NCBI GenBank assembly: GCA_963682055.1
Contig: OY821744.1
Coordinates: 2,795,001-2,859,000, forward strand
Length of the DNA stretch: 64,000 nucleotides
Origin: Primula veris
Lineage: Eukaryota > Streptophyta > Magnoliopsida > Ericales > Primulaceae
Direction: 5' to 3'
Part shown: positions 1-12,224 of the stretch, in pieces
Layout of the letters: every line of letters starts with the position of its first letter
Numbering within the stretch: position 1 is the stretch's first letter
The notes under the pieces: generated by a model
What the model was told of the DNA's origin: nothing
The model's database searches: none
The model's input: only the letters and a program-made list of their open reading frames with translations
Position numbers and translations under genes: made by a program

Positions 1-43
1 GACGTGGCTCCGCCTCCTCCACCACCTCGATCTCCGACGTCAT
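1..43 (-). CDS. TIP1: TIP1-like S-acyltransferase, 5' end of exon 1 (cut by window edge)
   Basis: The ATG is the complement of 41-43, and the reading runs leftwards out of the window ([14 protein letters not shown]). It is identical over this stretch to the exon 1 copies at 17,221-17,484 and 43,298-43,561, which continue into the ankyrin region of the plant protein S-acyltransferase TIP1/PAT24. TIP1 is an ankyrin-repeat DHHC enzyme of endomembranes that palmitoylates proteins. The rest of this copy lies left of position 1, so its integrity cannot be judged; it could be the complete parental gene. A CT-rich 5' leader follows at 44-100. Confidence 0.75.
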   Translation of the reverse strand, partial: MTSEIEVVEEAEPR

Positions 44-3000
44 TTCTCTCTCTCTCTATCTCTATCTCTCTCTTCGATCGGAGACTCGTTTGTTTGGTTT
101 TGTTTTGTTTTTTTTATGGGGTTTTGTGGGAAAGATGAGAGATAAATAGATATATATAGAGAGAGAGATACAGAGAGAAGGACGTTGACAATTGTTATAT
201 TTGGGATAATTATAAAAACGATGATATTTAGGAAATTAGTCCTATATATCAAAATTGTGAAATGATATAATTTAATATTTGATTATATGATTAATTTTTG
301 AAAATTTTTTATTCTGATTTTATATCAAATAATTTGATGCCAAACATAGCCTAATGGTACATAATTAATTAAGGGTTCGTTTGGTAACATGTATTTTTAG
401 CTGATTGCCTTAGTTTTTGATTTTAAAATTATGTAGGTGTTTGTACGGTCATATTATATACATTTTATAAACAATTTTTGGCCGTAAAAAGCTACAAAAA
501 TCAAAATTCTGAATATTGGGTGAATTTTCGAAGACAAATTTTTTTATTCTTATTTTCTACTAAATAATTTGATGTCAAACGTAGCCTAAAGTTTTTTGTT
601 TTTTTTTGGATAAACTTACCAATTACCATAGTTGTCATACCATTAAACGTGAAAAGGTAAAAAGAATAAAACTTAATTCTTTTTCGGTAAGTTTAAAAAA
701 ATCTAAAATTTACACTTAAAGTAACAAAAAACTTGAAACAGGAAGCGTGAAACATGATTTATTAAAGTGAAAACGATTATCCGGTAACTATGGAACTAAG
801 AGACGGGAACATCTCCGGTTTGGTTACGTTCGGGTTTTGAAGGATCACTGTTTTGAACCATGGAATCGAAATTGTTACAATTGAAACTAATTTAGCCAAG
901 AAGATAGATAAATCAAATTATGGTTGTCATTTGTTTGATACACCTTTCGCACACGTTATATACAAGTACAGTGAAATAATTCCTGATTTAATTTTGTCAC
1001 TATTCTCAAGCAATTATCAGGTTTTTGTGTTTATTTCTATTGTCATTAAATCTCTAAGCATACGTTATAATAATTATAGTAATCTTTTGCGAGATAGCCT
1101 TAATTTCTTACCGTATAAAATGTGAGTTTTTGTATGATCAGTGAGTAAATTTTCTTTATAAACTAGAAAAGCATTCATACAAATTGATAATTAATTTGAA
1201 ACACGGTCCATCGACATGCAAATAGTTTTATAACTCGGAATGATAATGACCGATCATTACTAACCCTACCAGGGTTGAAATCAACATTAGAAGTCAAATT
1301 TGACATGATAATTAAAGAAGTTGACTTATGAATTGGGTGGTTCATTGACCTCCTATGAGAAAAAAATAAGTGTATTTTTCAACTATTGTCTATACCTTTT
1401 TTTGTGTTTTAGTTTGTAGCAAACGCGTATTTTATCTTGACAAAAACCAAATTTCGGCTACAAAAACCAAATTTCGACTGTTCAAATGTCATTCATTTGG
1501 AGGAACCGAAACTTTTTTCTGAAACTTTAATTTGGAGTATTTAAAGTAAAGCATGCAGAACACTGGCGGAATCTGAATTATTTTCATCGTAATTATGAAG
1601 GTGTTGATTGGCAAAAACCGGAAAAAATACAAATGCATGGTTAAGAGGTTATTTTTCTCGATATAAGGAGTGCCAGAGAGACTATAGATTAGAGTCCATT
1701 TTAGACTAACACGGAGTAGTAGTTACTCTACTGAAACGGAAAGCACCTCACCGAATTAACTAATAAACCAGCGGAAGCTCATCGGAGAAAAAAGAAAAGC
1801 GAAATTAATATTAATTGTGTTGAATCTTTTGATTGATTTCACTATTACCAGAAAATGCAGAACTAAGTGTACTTGTTTCTGAGTACACTTACACTATTAT
1901 TGTAATTTGTAAATCTAAAATAACTTTTCTTTTCTTTTCTTTTAAATTGTGAATTTGTGATGTCTACTTAGATTAAGCGCATATTGACTAAGGTTGTGTT
2001 TGTTATAAGATTTTTTGGATGATTTCTGAATTTTTAGATTTTAAAAATCTAGATTTTTTAACAATTGTTTAGTTACTAGTATTTTTTTTTAGGGGACAAT
2101 TAACAAAAACATACCCTACCTCTATTATATTACCAAAAACATACCCCAAAAACTTAAATTACAAAAAACATACCTATATATACTTATTATTTCTCTAATT
2201 CTAATCAAACCATAACCGCAACTCTCTCTCTAACCGCAACTCTCTCTCCCTAATCGTACATCTCTCTCTAACACACGATAATCGCAACTCTTTCTAACAC
2301 ATGCTAATCACCCATCTCTCTCTCAAAATTGACTAAAAACTCACAAAATATTCTTATGCTAATTATAAAATGTCATACCCTAATTAAAATGTCATACCCT
2401 AAATATTCTGAATCACAATCAAATATCTAAAAAAGAGTTCATACCCTAATTTCAAAACTTCATACCCTAATTTCAAAATTTCATACCCTAATTTTAAAAC
2501 TTCATACCCTAATTTTTAAAACTTCATACCCTAATTTTAAAACTTCATACCCTACATATGAATTTCTCACAATACTATACATATGGATTCTCATACTTCA
2601 ACTTGAAATGCACAAGTTTTACAATAGTCTCAAAACTCAATAAATAGAAAACAATCTCACAAATTTCATATATTTTTCATTTATTACGGGATAGAAAACA
2701 ATCTCACCAATTTCATATATTTTTCATATATTACGGGGTATCAATCAGTGTAATATTTGTATATTACGTATGTATATATATGTATTTATATGTATATGGA
2801 TGTTTATATAATTTAGATGGTATTCGGTAGTTAGTGGCGAGTTTTCGTGGTGGATGAGGGGAGAGAGATAGAGTGGGATATAAAATAAAGATACAAACAA
2901 CAATGGAGGAGAGAGACTAAGATGAGAGAGATGTATAGAAGAATTGGTGAGAGAGAGAAAAATGAAGGAGAGAGATAATAAGGGAGGAGAGAGAGAGTAA

Positions 3001-4483
3001 ATGAAAGATAGAGAAAAAAGAGAATAAACAACATTAAATTTGTTTGGTATGTTTTTGATAGTTAAATTTGTAAGGGTGTGTTTTTGGTAATTTAGTTTCA
3101 AAAGTAGTATGTTTTGTTAATTTATCATTTTTTTTATTCTTAAAATCCACAGATTTTTAGTTAAAATAATCCAAAAAATTCAAAAATCAAGAATCCATCT
3201 TTTTGCTTGATTTTTTGATTTTAAAAATCAGATTTTTTGACAAAAAATCTTATCATAAACGGACCTAAAGCCGTGTGAAAAACTACTACATCAAGTAACG
3301 TCCTGAAACTCAATATAAGAGTATACTACTCCGTATTATACAACACGAGGTTGAATGTGAAAAAAATTTCATAATATATTGTAATATATCATAACTTCGA
3401 CAGAATTAATATTTTGAGGTGACTTCTGACCTAGAACAATTTTTTTGGATCACCTGAAAGGAGCATAATTATTAGATATAGTTATATTCATATAACAAGG
3501 TTTAGGGAGTGAGTCACGTGTGTTCACATTGAGATACATTTTTGTCGAAAGTCTAGAAACGAGGCTGGGAAATAGCTGTCTAAATAGAGAAATTGGCGAT
3601 TTATCGCACACTCTTCTTCTCCACCGATCGCTAGGGCAAATCTGATAGCAAATGGTTAATTAAGGCGTTTTTATACAGTCAGCATAATATGAATGCAGCT
3701 TGAGACTCGTAATTTGGAAAACAAAATCGTAGTTCCGAAGTCAAACTCGTTGTTCTGAAATCAACCTCGTACTTCTGAAATACGAGCCTTGACTTTTCTG
3801 GATTTCGTGATGCTATCTCGTTACTTTTATTAACGAGTATGTTTTGCAAATTACGTCTCTATCTCCAGATTTGACAACAATTTTTCGTTTACATATTCAC
3901 TATTTACTGCTATTTGACAATATTTTTTTGATCAATAATGTCGGATCATTATTTTCTGTAAAGAGATAAGTTGACTTATATACTATAACATGGAGAAAAA
4001 GAAGCACACTAACACACACATTGGTGATCCGTTGTTGGATTGTTTATGTGTTTATGACAATTAGGTAGATAAGTTAGTTTATCATCAAATCGCTATACTA
4101 TAATGCAAAATAATACTAAAAAAGAAGAAAATGTTTTAAAGTGGAGCAAATAAATTCTTAAGCAATTCATAAACAAAAATAAAATAAGTTTGAGCTCAAA
4201 TAATGTCCAGTAAAATCTTTACAATATATATAATTTGTGTGTCTCGCTGCGAAATGCAGTAAATAACAAAAAAAATCAACATTTTCAGAAGTACGATATT
4301 GATTTCAGAACAACGAGTTTGATTTCAAAAATACATTTTTATTTTTTAAACTACGAATTTCAAACTGTATTCGGATTATGCTGAATGTACACCGATGTCA
4401 CCTGATTAAAATTGGACACAAAAATAATCTATTAGAGTGATAAACAAAGACCAGGGGTCTTTCTTTGACTTGTATTGAGTGTT
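44..4483. repeat. Left arm of segmental duplication, unit A (non-coding)
   Basis: This stretch reads in parallel with 43,562-49,446. Long near-identical blocks are easy to follow, for example 780-1,290 against 46,490-47,000 and 3,270-4,400 against 48,260-49,400. Homology stops at 4,483, just after a shared TTGAGTrTTCCCC, where unit B joins CDC26-derived filler. Unit A differs by carrying only about one copy of the ~230-bp repeat (about 348-590) and an extra MITE at 2,092-3,127. I see no gene here. The open frame at 853-1,125 is kept in both units but has no ATG. Confidence 0.8.
2092..3127. mobile_element. Mutator-like non-autonomous transposon (MITE), 1,036 bp
   Basis: The element is absent from the matching place in unit B (around 48,124), which gives an empty site. 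It is flanked by a 9-bp direct repeat TTTTTTTTA at 2,083-2,091 and 3,128-3,136, with a single copy in unit B. The ends are imperfect inverted repeats: the left reads ACAATTAACAAAAACATAC and the right, complemented, ATAAATTAACAAAACATAC. A CT-rich left half (2,220-2,335) and a GA-rich right half (2,860-3,020) suggest that the arms fold back further. A 9-bp target duplication is typical of Mutator-like elements. No transposase is visible. Inside, 2,350-2,560 is a tandem array of a 20-21-bp CATACCCTAATTTTAAAACTT-like unit. Confidence 0.7.
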
Positions 4484-4599
4484 CCCCAAGACCTATAGTT
4501 GCTTCCTAGAGACTTCCATTGAGTGCTCATCAAGATTTCTATGTTTTTTGTTGAACAAAAGAATGAACAGGAAAAGTAAAATAATTTCTCAATTTTTTC

Positions 4600-4607
4600 T
4601 ATATAAA
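4600..4607 (+). promoter_or_regulatory. Probable TATA box of the BAHD gene
   Basis: TATATAAA lies 75 bp upstream of the ATG at 4,682 in an AT-rich leader. No competing TATA-like motif lies closer. The spacing fits a plant core promoter with a short 5' UTR. Confidence 0.5.
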
Positions 4608-4681
4608 CCATACAATCAAGAAAACATTTCAGTCACAACCCTACTACAGTATATACAAATTAAGGAAAACATCAAAGAAAA

Positions 4682-5950
4682 ATGGAGGTCAAAATTGTTA
4701 AGACGGAAGTAATTAAGCCATCTTCCCCAACAATCAAAACATATAATCTCTCATTTCTTGACCAGCAATATTATGGTGCCATTTACCTTAAACTGTTTCT
4801 CTTCTACCAAAATAGTTCCGGTATTGCCACTGAAGAGACGATTTCTGAAAAAATACGATGTCTAAAAACATCACTTTCTGAAACCCTCACTGATTACTAC
4901 CCACTGGCCGGAAAAACTAAAGATAAATATTCAGTATTCACCGGTGAAAATGATGGCGTAGAGTTTATAGAAGCTCGGGTTGATGGTACTCTCTCAGAGT
5001 ATCTTGTAAAACCCGATGTTATTTTCTTTTTAGCAAAACTTGTTTCGGAGGACTGTTTAGAGTCTTTGACACGACCTTTGCTAATCATTCAAGCTAGCTT
5101 TTTCGCTTGTGGTGGATTAGCTATCGGAATAAACATTTGCCACAGAGTCGCAGATGCCTCAACTTTTACACGTTTTATAAATGCCTGGGCTGGCACAGCG
5201 ATTAGAGAATATAATATAGCTAAGAAACCTGATTTTAACGGGTCTCTTGTTTTTCCCCCATCTGACCAATTTGCAGGTACGGAAGTATTCCAAGACTTAG
5301 TTTCAGAGCCTAATGTTGTCACAAGAAGATTCGTCTTTTCTTCATCAAATATTATTAGTCTCCAAAAGAAAGCCACAAAACTTGGTACAATCACACCTTC
5401 GCGAGTGCAAACAATTTCCACATTTTTATGGAGAATTGGCATGAAAATGTCGACATACAAAAATTGTGGTTACGGAGTTCCGTCTGGGCTAATGATGCCC
5501 TTAAATTTAAGAAGTATTTTGTCCTCTCCAATAAGTGATCTATCGTTTGGAAACTTGTTTGACATCTTTACGGTGCATACGCAAGGTGGAAACGTAGAGA
5601 TATCGGATTTAACTAATCTTATAAGGGAAAAGATGGGCGAGTTGCGAGAAAAATTTCAGAATAAAATTCAGCAAGGGGAAACAAATCTTGTAGGCTGTTT
5701 GAAAAGTTTTACTGAGAAAATAGAATTCGTATTAAAACAAGATGCGTATAACTTCGTGATTACGAGTTGGTGTAGGTTTCCTATCTATGATGCCGATTTT
5801 GGATGGGGAAAACCAACTTGGATTGCTAATTACAGTCGTTGGCGGAACGGTACGGTGCTAATGGATACAAGTGATGGAACTGAGATTGAAGCTTTGTTAG
5901 GACCAGATTTCTGGTCTAAATTCTATTTGTTGTCTAATGGTTTTCACTAA
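4682..5950 (+). CDS. BAHD acyltransferase, C-terminus replaced by retrotransposon LTR
   Basis: This is an acyl-CoA-dependent O-acyltransferase of the vinorine-synthase-like BAHD clade. Such enzymes are cytosolic and transfer acetyl or larger acyl groups to alcohols of specialised metabolites. The ORF has 422 codons in one exon. It holds the family's N-terminal YYPLAGK stretch, the catalytic HRVAD (His154, Asp158) and the structural DFGWG (residues 372-376). Native sequence ends at Ala404; the last 18 residues (LLGPDFWSKFYLLSNGFH) are read from the 5' LTR of a Copia element inserted at 5,895. The missing end survives at 15,033-15,129, and joining across the target duplication gives 434 codons, a normal BAHD length. 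The substrate cannot be predicted. The protein might still fold, because both signature motifs remain, but the lost C-terminal strand is normally conserved. Unit B has no counterpart. Confidence 0.88.
   Translation: MEVKIVKTEVIKPSSPTIKTYNLSFLDQQYYGAIYLKLFLFYQNSSGIATEETISEKIRCLKTSLSETLTDYYPLAGKTKDKYSVFTGENDGVEFIEARVDGTLSEYLVKPDVIFFLAKLVSEDCLESLTRPLLIIQASFFACGGLAIGINICHRVADASTFTRFINAWAGTAIREYNIAKKPDFNGSLVFPPSDQFAGTEVFQDLVSEPNVVTRRFVFSSSNIISLQKKATKLGTITPSRVQTISTFLWRIGMKMSTYKNCGYGVPSGLMMPLNLRSILSSPISDLSFGNLFDIFTVHTQGGNVEISDLTNLIREKMGELREKFQNKIQQGETNLVGCLKSFTEKIEFVLKQDAYNFVITSWCRFPIYDADFGWGKPTWIANYSRWRNGTVLMDTSDGTEIEALLGPDFWSKFYLLSNGFH
5890..5894. repeat. Target-site duplication AGCTT (left copy; right copy 15,033-15,037)
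   Basis: AGCTT directly precedes the 5' LTR (TG...) and is repeated directly after the 3' LTR (...CA) at 15,033-15,037. A 5-bp duplication is usual for Copia integration. It falls inside the BAHD codons for Glu-Ala-Trp. Confidence 0.92.
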
Positions 5951-7155
5951 ATAATCCTATCTGTTAATTGTGAACTGCGACAGGTGTTGTTAGGTTTCAA
6001 GCAATGTTGTAACCTCAGTTACAACCTACTGAGACAGGTGTTGTTAGGTTTCAAGCAATGTTGTAACTTCAGTTACAACCTATGTTGATAGGTTTCAAGT
6101 AATGTTGCAACCTCAGTTGCAACCACAGTTACAACCTGCTTAGACAGCGTTGGAGCTTTCAAGTAATATTGCAACCTCAGTTCCAACCTGCTGTTCAGCA
6201 GAATTCTGTCTAGTTCTGTTAATCTGCATAACTACTCTTTAATAATAATTATTTGTTTTAAAGTATGCAGGATATATTCTCATATGATCTTAACAGGTTT
6301 AGTATGCGTTTATATTGAGAATATCAAAGTGGTAAGGAAAGATTTCCTAAAAGATATAAAGAGATTAGTTATGTTAGCTTTACATAGATAATTCTATATC
6401 TCTATTCTTATGCAAATCTTTATCACTTGTGTCAATCTTTGTTCCTTATCAATTCAGTATGATATGTTTAAGATTGAATGTAATATGGAGTTAAGTGTTT
6501 CATATGTATATGAAAAGATATTATCTCTAAAAGATATTATCTTTATATGTTTCCTAGTTAAAGGAAAAGACTAACTCCTATTATCAAGCTTGTTATTAAA
6601 CAGGAATTACCAATGATGATTGGAGTCAATCCACGCTGAAGAGTCTGGACATACATGGAAAGATTGAAGACCAATCAAACAAGTCAAAGCAATCATAAAA
6701 GATACTCAAGCAAGAAGATTGTTTTACTTGTATAAATAGTTTATAACTTAGCTTGTAAAAAGGTGTGTTCTAAATTATAAAGAACCCATTCTTGAGAGAA
6801 TACACGTGAGCTTTTAAAAAGAAAACAATGGTGGGATGCCATTGATTTATAAGTGATAGTTATAGAGTAGGAGCAATATAGAGATAGGCAGAAAAACCTA
6901 GAGGGAGTCTAAGAGTTTTTCATTAAGACTTGAATCCTATATTGTAAGCTTTTTATAATATCATAATCTGGGTAAGTGCCCCGGAGACGTAGCCTAGTTA
7001 GGTGAACTCCATTGTTAAATGTGCGTGTAAATTATTTCAAGTACATTTAACTTTTTACAGTTCTGTCCATTAATACACTTGGTTCCAACTGTGGTTGCAA
7101 CCTCACTTGGAACCTAACTGCAAAACTGCAACTAGAACAACGGATAGGAATTTCA
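5895..7155 (+). repeat. 5' LTR of the Copia element
   Basis: It starts TGTTAGGACC and ends GGAATTTCA. The first 300 bp hold a tandem series of ~50-bp units built on GTTGCAACC/GTTACAACC. A TATAAATA at 6,731-6,738 is a likely promoter. The 3' LTR has an extra CAGTTGCAACCT unit (12 bp) and an extra GT. Confidence 0.93.
6731..6738 (+). promoter_or_regulatory. TATA-like box of the LTR promoter
   Basis: TATAAATA in the middle of the LTR is preserved at 14,606-14,613 in the 3' LTR. It is the best TATA candidate in the LTR and would put transcription start roughly in the middle of it. Confidence 0.45.
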
Positions 7156-7157
7156 AT

Positions 7158-7169
7158 TGGTATCAGAGC
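7158..7169 (+). other. Primer binding site (tRNA-iMet complement)
   Basis: TGGTATCAGAGC lies two bases inside the 5' LTR end. It matches the 3' end of plant initiator methionine tRNA, the usual primer for Copia reverse transcription. Confidence 0.9.
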
Positions 7170-7214
7170 TTCACACTAGATCTTACTTAGTGTGGATCTT
7201 GTGTTCTAGTAAAA

Positions 7215-10200
7215 ATGGACTTAATGAGGGAAGGAAACGCATTCAACAAACCACCATTGCTTGAAGGAGGAGTCAACTATGGAGTTTGGAAAATCAGAAT
7301 GAGGTCTTTCATTAAACAGCAGAATGAACATGCTTGGAAAACAGTACTGTATGGTTGGGAGGTTCCAACTGTTACTGATGGTGAAGGTGAACTAGTATAT
7401 GTACCTGAAGACAGATGGTCTGCTGATGAGGATAGAAAATCAAGTGCAAATTCAACAGCAATAAACTTGATCTTTGCTGGTGTCACTCTCAGTGTGTTCA
7501 GGTATATTTCTCATTGTGAAACTGCCAAAGAGGCATGAGATATTTTGCAAGTTACTTTTGAAGGAACTGTTAAAGTAAAAGCTTTTAAACTCCAACAGTT
7601 AACCACTCAATTTGAAAACTTAAGAATGGAGGAAGATGAAACCATTGAACAATTTAATGGCAGAATTTGCCATATTGCCCATCAAGCTGGAACCTTAGGA
7701 GGGAAATACAGTGATGCTAAACTGGTTAAGAACACTTTAAGGTCACTTCCAGAAAGGTTTGAAATTAAGGTTACTGCTATTGAAGAATCAACAGACTTAG
7801 ATAATCTTAAACTTGAGGAACTGATAGGTAATCTAAGCACTCATGAGCTAAAATTCTTCAAACATAAGAGACCAGAAAAGGGAATAGCCTTTCAAGCTAA
7901 GAAATTTGAACCTAAGGTTTGTGAACAAATGAGTGATGAAGAACAGCTAGCGTTCTTTGCTAAAAAGGTTTATAAAAAGTTTTACAAGAAAAAACAGGAT
8001 GATTCTGGAACATCCAAAAATTTTCAGAAAAGGGATAATCAATTTAAGTCAGAATCTAGGTTTAATAATAACTCTACAGGAAAGTGGAATCCAAAAGAGA
8101 AGGATAACAAAGAGTACAAGCCTAGAGAGATTCAATGTAGAGAATGTAGAGGTTATGGTCACATTCAGGCTGAGTGTGCAAATACTCTAAAAAGAAATAA
8201 AAATGCTTATATAACCACCCATAGTGATAGTGATTCTGAGAGCAACAGTGATGAAGAGGATGATTCTAACTTTGTTAATTTTATGGGAATAATCACTGAA
8301 AAAGAACTTACTTATGAAAGTGACTGTGAGTCTGTTTCAACCATAGTTACAACTGCTCTTAAAACCTACAGCAGTGATGAGGAAGAACCTTCTGATGAAA
8401 ACATTACTTAGCAATATCTTGTTCTTTATGAAAAGTATCAATGTCTGAGTAAAGAATCCTTGATCATAAACAAACTTAATGTTAATCTAAAGGATAAGGT
8501 TAAAAGTCTTACTGAGCAGCTTAACATACAACTGGCTGAACTTACTGAAACCAAAAAGAAAATAAAACTGCTGAATGTTTCTGCTTCAGAAAAATTAGAT
8601 GACATGCTGTCCTATTCTAGAGGCTCCAAAGATAACAGTGGTTTAGGTTACTATGGTTAATAAAGTACAGGAAAAACTACCTTTATTAAAGCTGTTGCTA
8701 AAGATGAAACTCATGTTTTTGATAATAAGGTTAGAAGCTCAGTTGCAACCAAAGTTGCAACCAGAAATAAAACTCACATTTTTAACAATAAGGTTAGAAG
8801 CTCAGTTCCAACCAAAGTTGAAACCAGGAATAAACTGAATAGCTTTGAGGATAAAACTAACTTTAGGGTGAAGCTGTGTAATTTCTGTAAAAAAACTGGT
8901 CATTCAGAAATCAAGTGTTACTTAAAGAGGAACAGAAAGTACATCTCTCAGAAAAACTGGTTGGCTTATGTCAATAAAAATTTGAACTGGGTCTGGAAAG
9001 TTAAAGAAAAAGCTACCTTAATTGCTAATAACAAAGCTGTCATTACCTCTTTGAATGCTGTTACTTCTAATGATTGGTATTTTGACAGTGGTTGCTCTAA
9101 GCACATGACAGGTACTGCAAGTCTTCTAAAAAATGTCACTAGTCTTAAAGGAAACACTGTTGTGTTTGGAGGTGGAGATACATGTAAAATTGTTGGTAAA
9201 TGTACCTTAAACAAACCTGGAATGCCTGATATTGATGATGTCTTTCTTGTAGATGGTCTAAAGGCTAATCTTATTAGTATCAGTCAACTATGTGATAACA
9301 AGATGATTGTTAAGTTTGACAAAGAAAGGTGTCTAATTACTAATCTTAACAATGATTTAGTCATGACTGGAGTTAGATCAACCAACAGCTGCTATGTGTT
9401 TGAAAAAACTGAAAGAGAATTGCCTCAGAATAGGTGTAATCAAGCCATTAATAATAATGTTGACATTTGACATAAAAGGCTTGGTCATGTTAATTACAAA
9501 ACCTTAGATAAGCTTGTTAAAAAGGAATTGATAAGAGGTATTCCTAAACTTAGTGCTAAAACTCAAAGTGTCTGTGGTGACTGTGCAATTGGCAAACAAA
9601 CAAAGAGTATTCACAAAAGTACAAGTCAAATCTACACTAAAAGAGTCCTAGAACTTCTTCATATTGACTTAATGGGTCCTATGCAAACTGATAGTATAGG
9701 TGGCAAAAAGTACATTCTGGTAGTTGTAGATGATTTCTCTAGATACTCTTGGGTAGTTTTCTTGAAAGATAAATCTGAAACTTTTGATCTCTTTAAAATT
9801 CTGTGCTTAAAACTTCAACTTGAAAAAGGTTCAACCAGTGGTAATATTGCTAGGGTCAGAAGTGAACATGGAACAGAGTTTGAAAATAGTAGGTTTAGAG
9901 AATTTTGCAACTCCTTAGGTATTAGTCATGAGTTCTCTGCTCCTAAGACTCCACAGCAAAATGGCATAGTTGAAAGAAAAAATAGAACCATTCAGGAAAT
10001 GGCTAGAGTCATGCTTAACTCTAAAAAACTTGCCAACAGATTTTGGGCTGAAGCTGTTAATACTGTCTGCCATATAGTTAATAGAGTTTACATTACTAAA
10101 GGCACTTCCATGACAGCTTATGAAATATGGAAAGGTAGAAAACCCAATGTTAAGTATTTTCAAGTCTTTGGGTGTGTTTGTTACATTCTCAGAGATAGAG

Positions 10201-12224
10201 AGCATCTGGGTAAATTTGACTCTAAAAGTGATAAAGGGATCTTTCTTGGTTATGTTCAGAATAGTAGAGCTTTTAGAGTCTTTAATCAAAGAACAAACTG
10301 TGTTATGGAATCTTATAATATGTTATTTGATGACCTAAAAACTGTTGATGAGAGTACAGGTGATGATGAACAATCTGAGATTGCAGAAAAAGAGAAAGCA
10401 GAAGTTCAGCAAACAAGCAGTCCCATAGTGGTTGGAAGTCCAGTTGCAACTGAAGTTACAACCGAGGTTGGAACTGAAGTTGGAACTGAGGTTGGAACCG
10501 AGGTTGAAATCCAGAATTCAACAGAATCTGAAGAAGAAGGATCTGTTATGCCAACTACAAGCAAGCCACGCTATGTAAGGACTCAGAAAAATCACTCTCT
10601 TGACAATGTCATAGGAGAAGTTGCTTCAGGTATGAAAACCAGAGGTAAAAGAAATAATTTTGTTCACTTTGCTTGTTATATTTCTCAGTTAGAACCTAAG
10701 AATATAAAAGAAGCTTTAGAAGATAATGAATGGATTTTAGCTATGCAAGATGAGTTGCATCAATTTGAGAGAAATGATGTATGGACTTTAGTACCCAGAC
10801 CTTCTAATAAAAATATAATAGGGACTAAATGGATCTTTAGAAATAAAAGCAATGAAGATGGAGTGATTATCAGGAATAAAGCCAGGTTGGTAGCTCAGGG
10901 TTATACACAAATTGAGGGAATTGATTTTGATGAAACCTTTGCCCCTGTAGCTAGAATTGAATCCATTAGAATGCTACTTTCTCTTGCATGTCTGTATGAG
11001 TTTAAATTGTTTCAACTTGACATTAAAAGTGCTTTTCTGAATAGTGTGATTAATGAAGAGGTTTATGTTTGTCAACCTAAGGGATTTGAAGATCCTAAAT
11101 TTCCTGAACATGTTTATTTGCTGAAAAAGGCCTTGTATGGTCTAAAGCAAGCTCCTAGAGCTTGGTATGATAGATTAACCAAGTACTTGATTGAAAAAGG
11201 TTTTAACAGAGGGTGAGTTGATAAAACTCTGTTTACTAAGAAAACTACAAAGGATATTATAATTACTCAAATCTATGTTGATGACATTGTATTTGGCTAC
11301 ACTTCTAATAAAAGGATAGATGAATTCATTTCTGATATGAAGAATGAATTTGAAATGAGTGGTGGAGGTGAATTAACTTACTTTCTAGGATTGCAAGTTA
11401 AATAGAATGTGAAAGGCATTTTTCTATGTCAGAGTAAGTATGCAGACAATCTTGTTAAGAAGTTTGGTCTGAGTGAGAGTAAAGAGAAGAGAACCCCTAT
11501 GAGTACCACCCTTAAACTGTCTAAAAATGATAAAGGTAAAAGTGTCTATCCTAGTCTTTACAGGTTCATGATTGGAAGTTTGCTTTATCTAACTGCAAGT
11601 AGACCAGACCTTTGCTTAAGTGTAGGATTTTGTGCCAGGTATCAGGCAAATCCTTTAGAACCTCATCTTCTAGCTGTTAAAAGGATTTTAAGGTATGTAA
11701 AAGGAACAATTCACCTAGGCCTATGGTATTCTAAAGACACAAACCATTTTCTAAGTGGCTACTGTGATGCAGATTGGGCAGGAAACATAGATGATAGAAA
11801 GAGTACTTCTGGTGGTTGTTTTTATTTTGAAAACAAGCTTGTTTCATGGTTTAGTAAAAAGCAAAATTGCATTTCTTTATCTACTGCTGAGGCAGAATAT
11901 ATTGCAGCTGGAAGTGGATGTACTCAACTTATTTGGATGAAACAGATGCTAAATGATTATAATGTTAAGCAAGAAATATTAACCTTATTTTGTGATAACA
12001 AAAGTGCTATAGATTTAGCAAAGAATCCAGTTCAACATTCCAGAACTAAACACATTAATCTAAGGCATCATTTTATCAAGGAACTAGTTGAAGGAAAAAG
12101 CTTAATTTTAGAACATGTTTCAACTGAAAAACAATTAGCTGATATTTTCACAAAGCCCCTTGATACTAATAAATTTGAATCTTTAAGAAGTGATATAGGG
12201 GTATGTCACTATGGATCTAATTGA
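7215..12224 (+). pseudogene. Copia gag-pol polyprotein frame with six nonsense sites
   Basis: One continuous frame of 1,669 codons runs from ATG 7,215 to TGA 12,222, with no frameshift. Stops interrupt it at 7,536, 8,409, 8,658 (two TAA in a row), 9,468, 11,214 and 11,403. In order it shows gag; a CCHC knuckle at 308-321 (CRECRGYGHIQAEC); a second at 555-568 (CNFCKKTGHSEIKC); the protease DSG at 624-626; the integrase zinc site (HKRLGH...CGDC); the integrase acidic triad at 818, 884 and 920; the RT YVDD at 1354-1357; and the RNase H CDADWAG from 1517. The second triad position is Glu rather than Asp. The stops at 7,536 and 9,468 sit where Trp is expected. The 9,468 stop precedes the integrase zinc finger, where related elements have WH. 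The copy is coding-dead but structurally complete. Confidence 0.9.

Noticed and set aside
853..1125. 90-residue frame also present at 46,566-46,838
   Set aside because: It begins with TTG, has no ATG in frame near the start, lies in non-coding duplicated DNA and resembles no protein I know. Similarity is explained by the segmental duplication.
2745..3101. Ser/Leu-rich minus-strand frames
   Set aside because: Translations of the GA/CT-rich arm of the Mutator-like MITE; low complexity.
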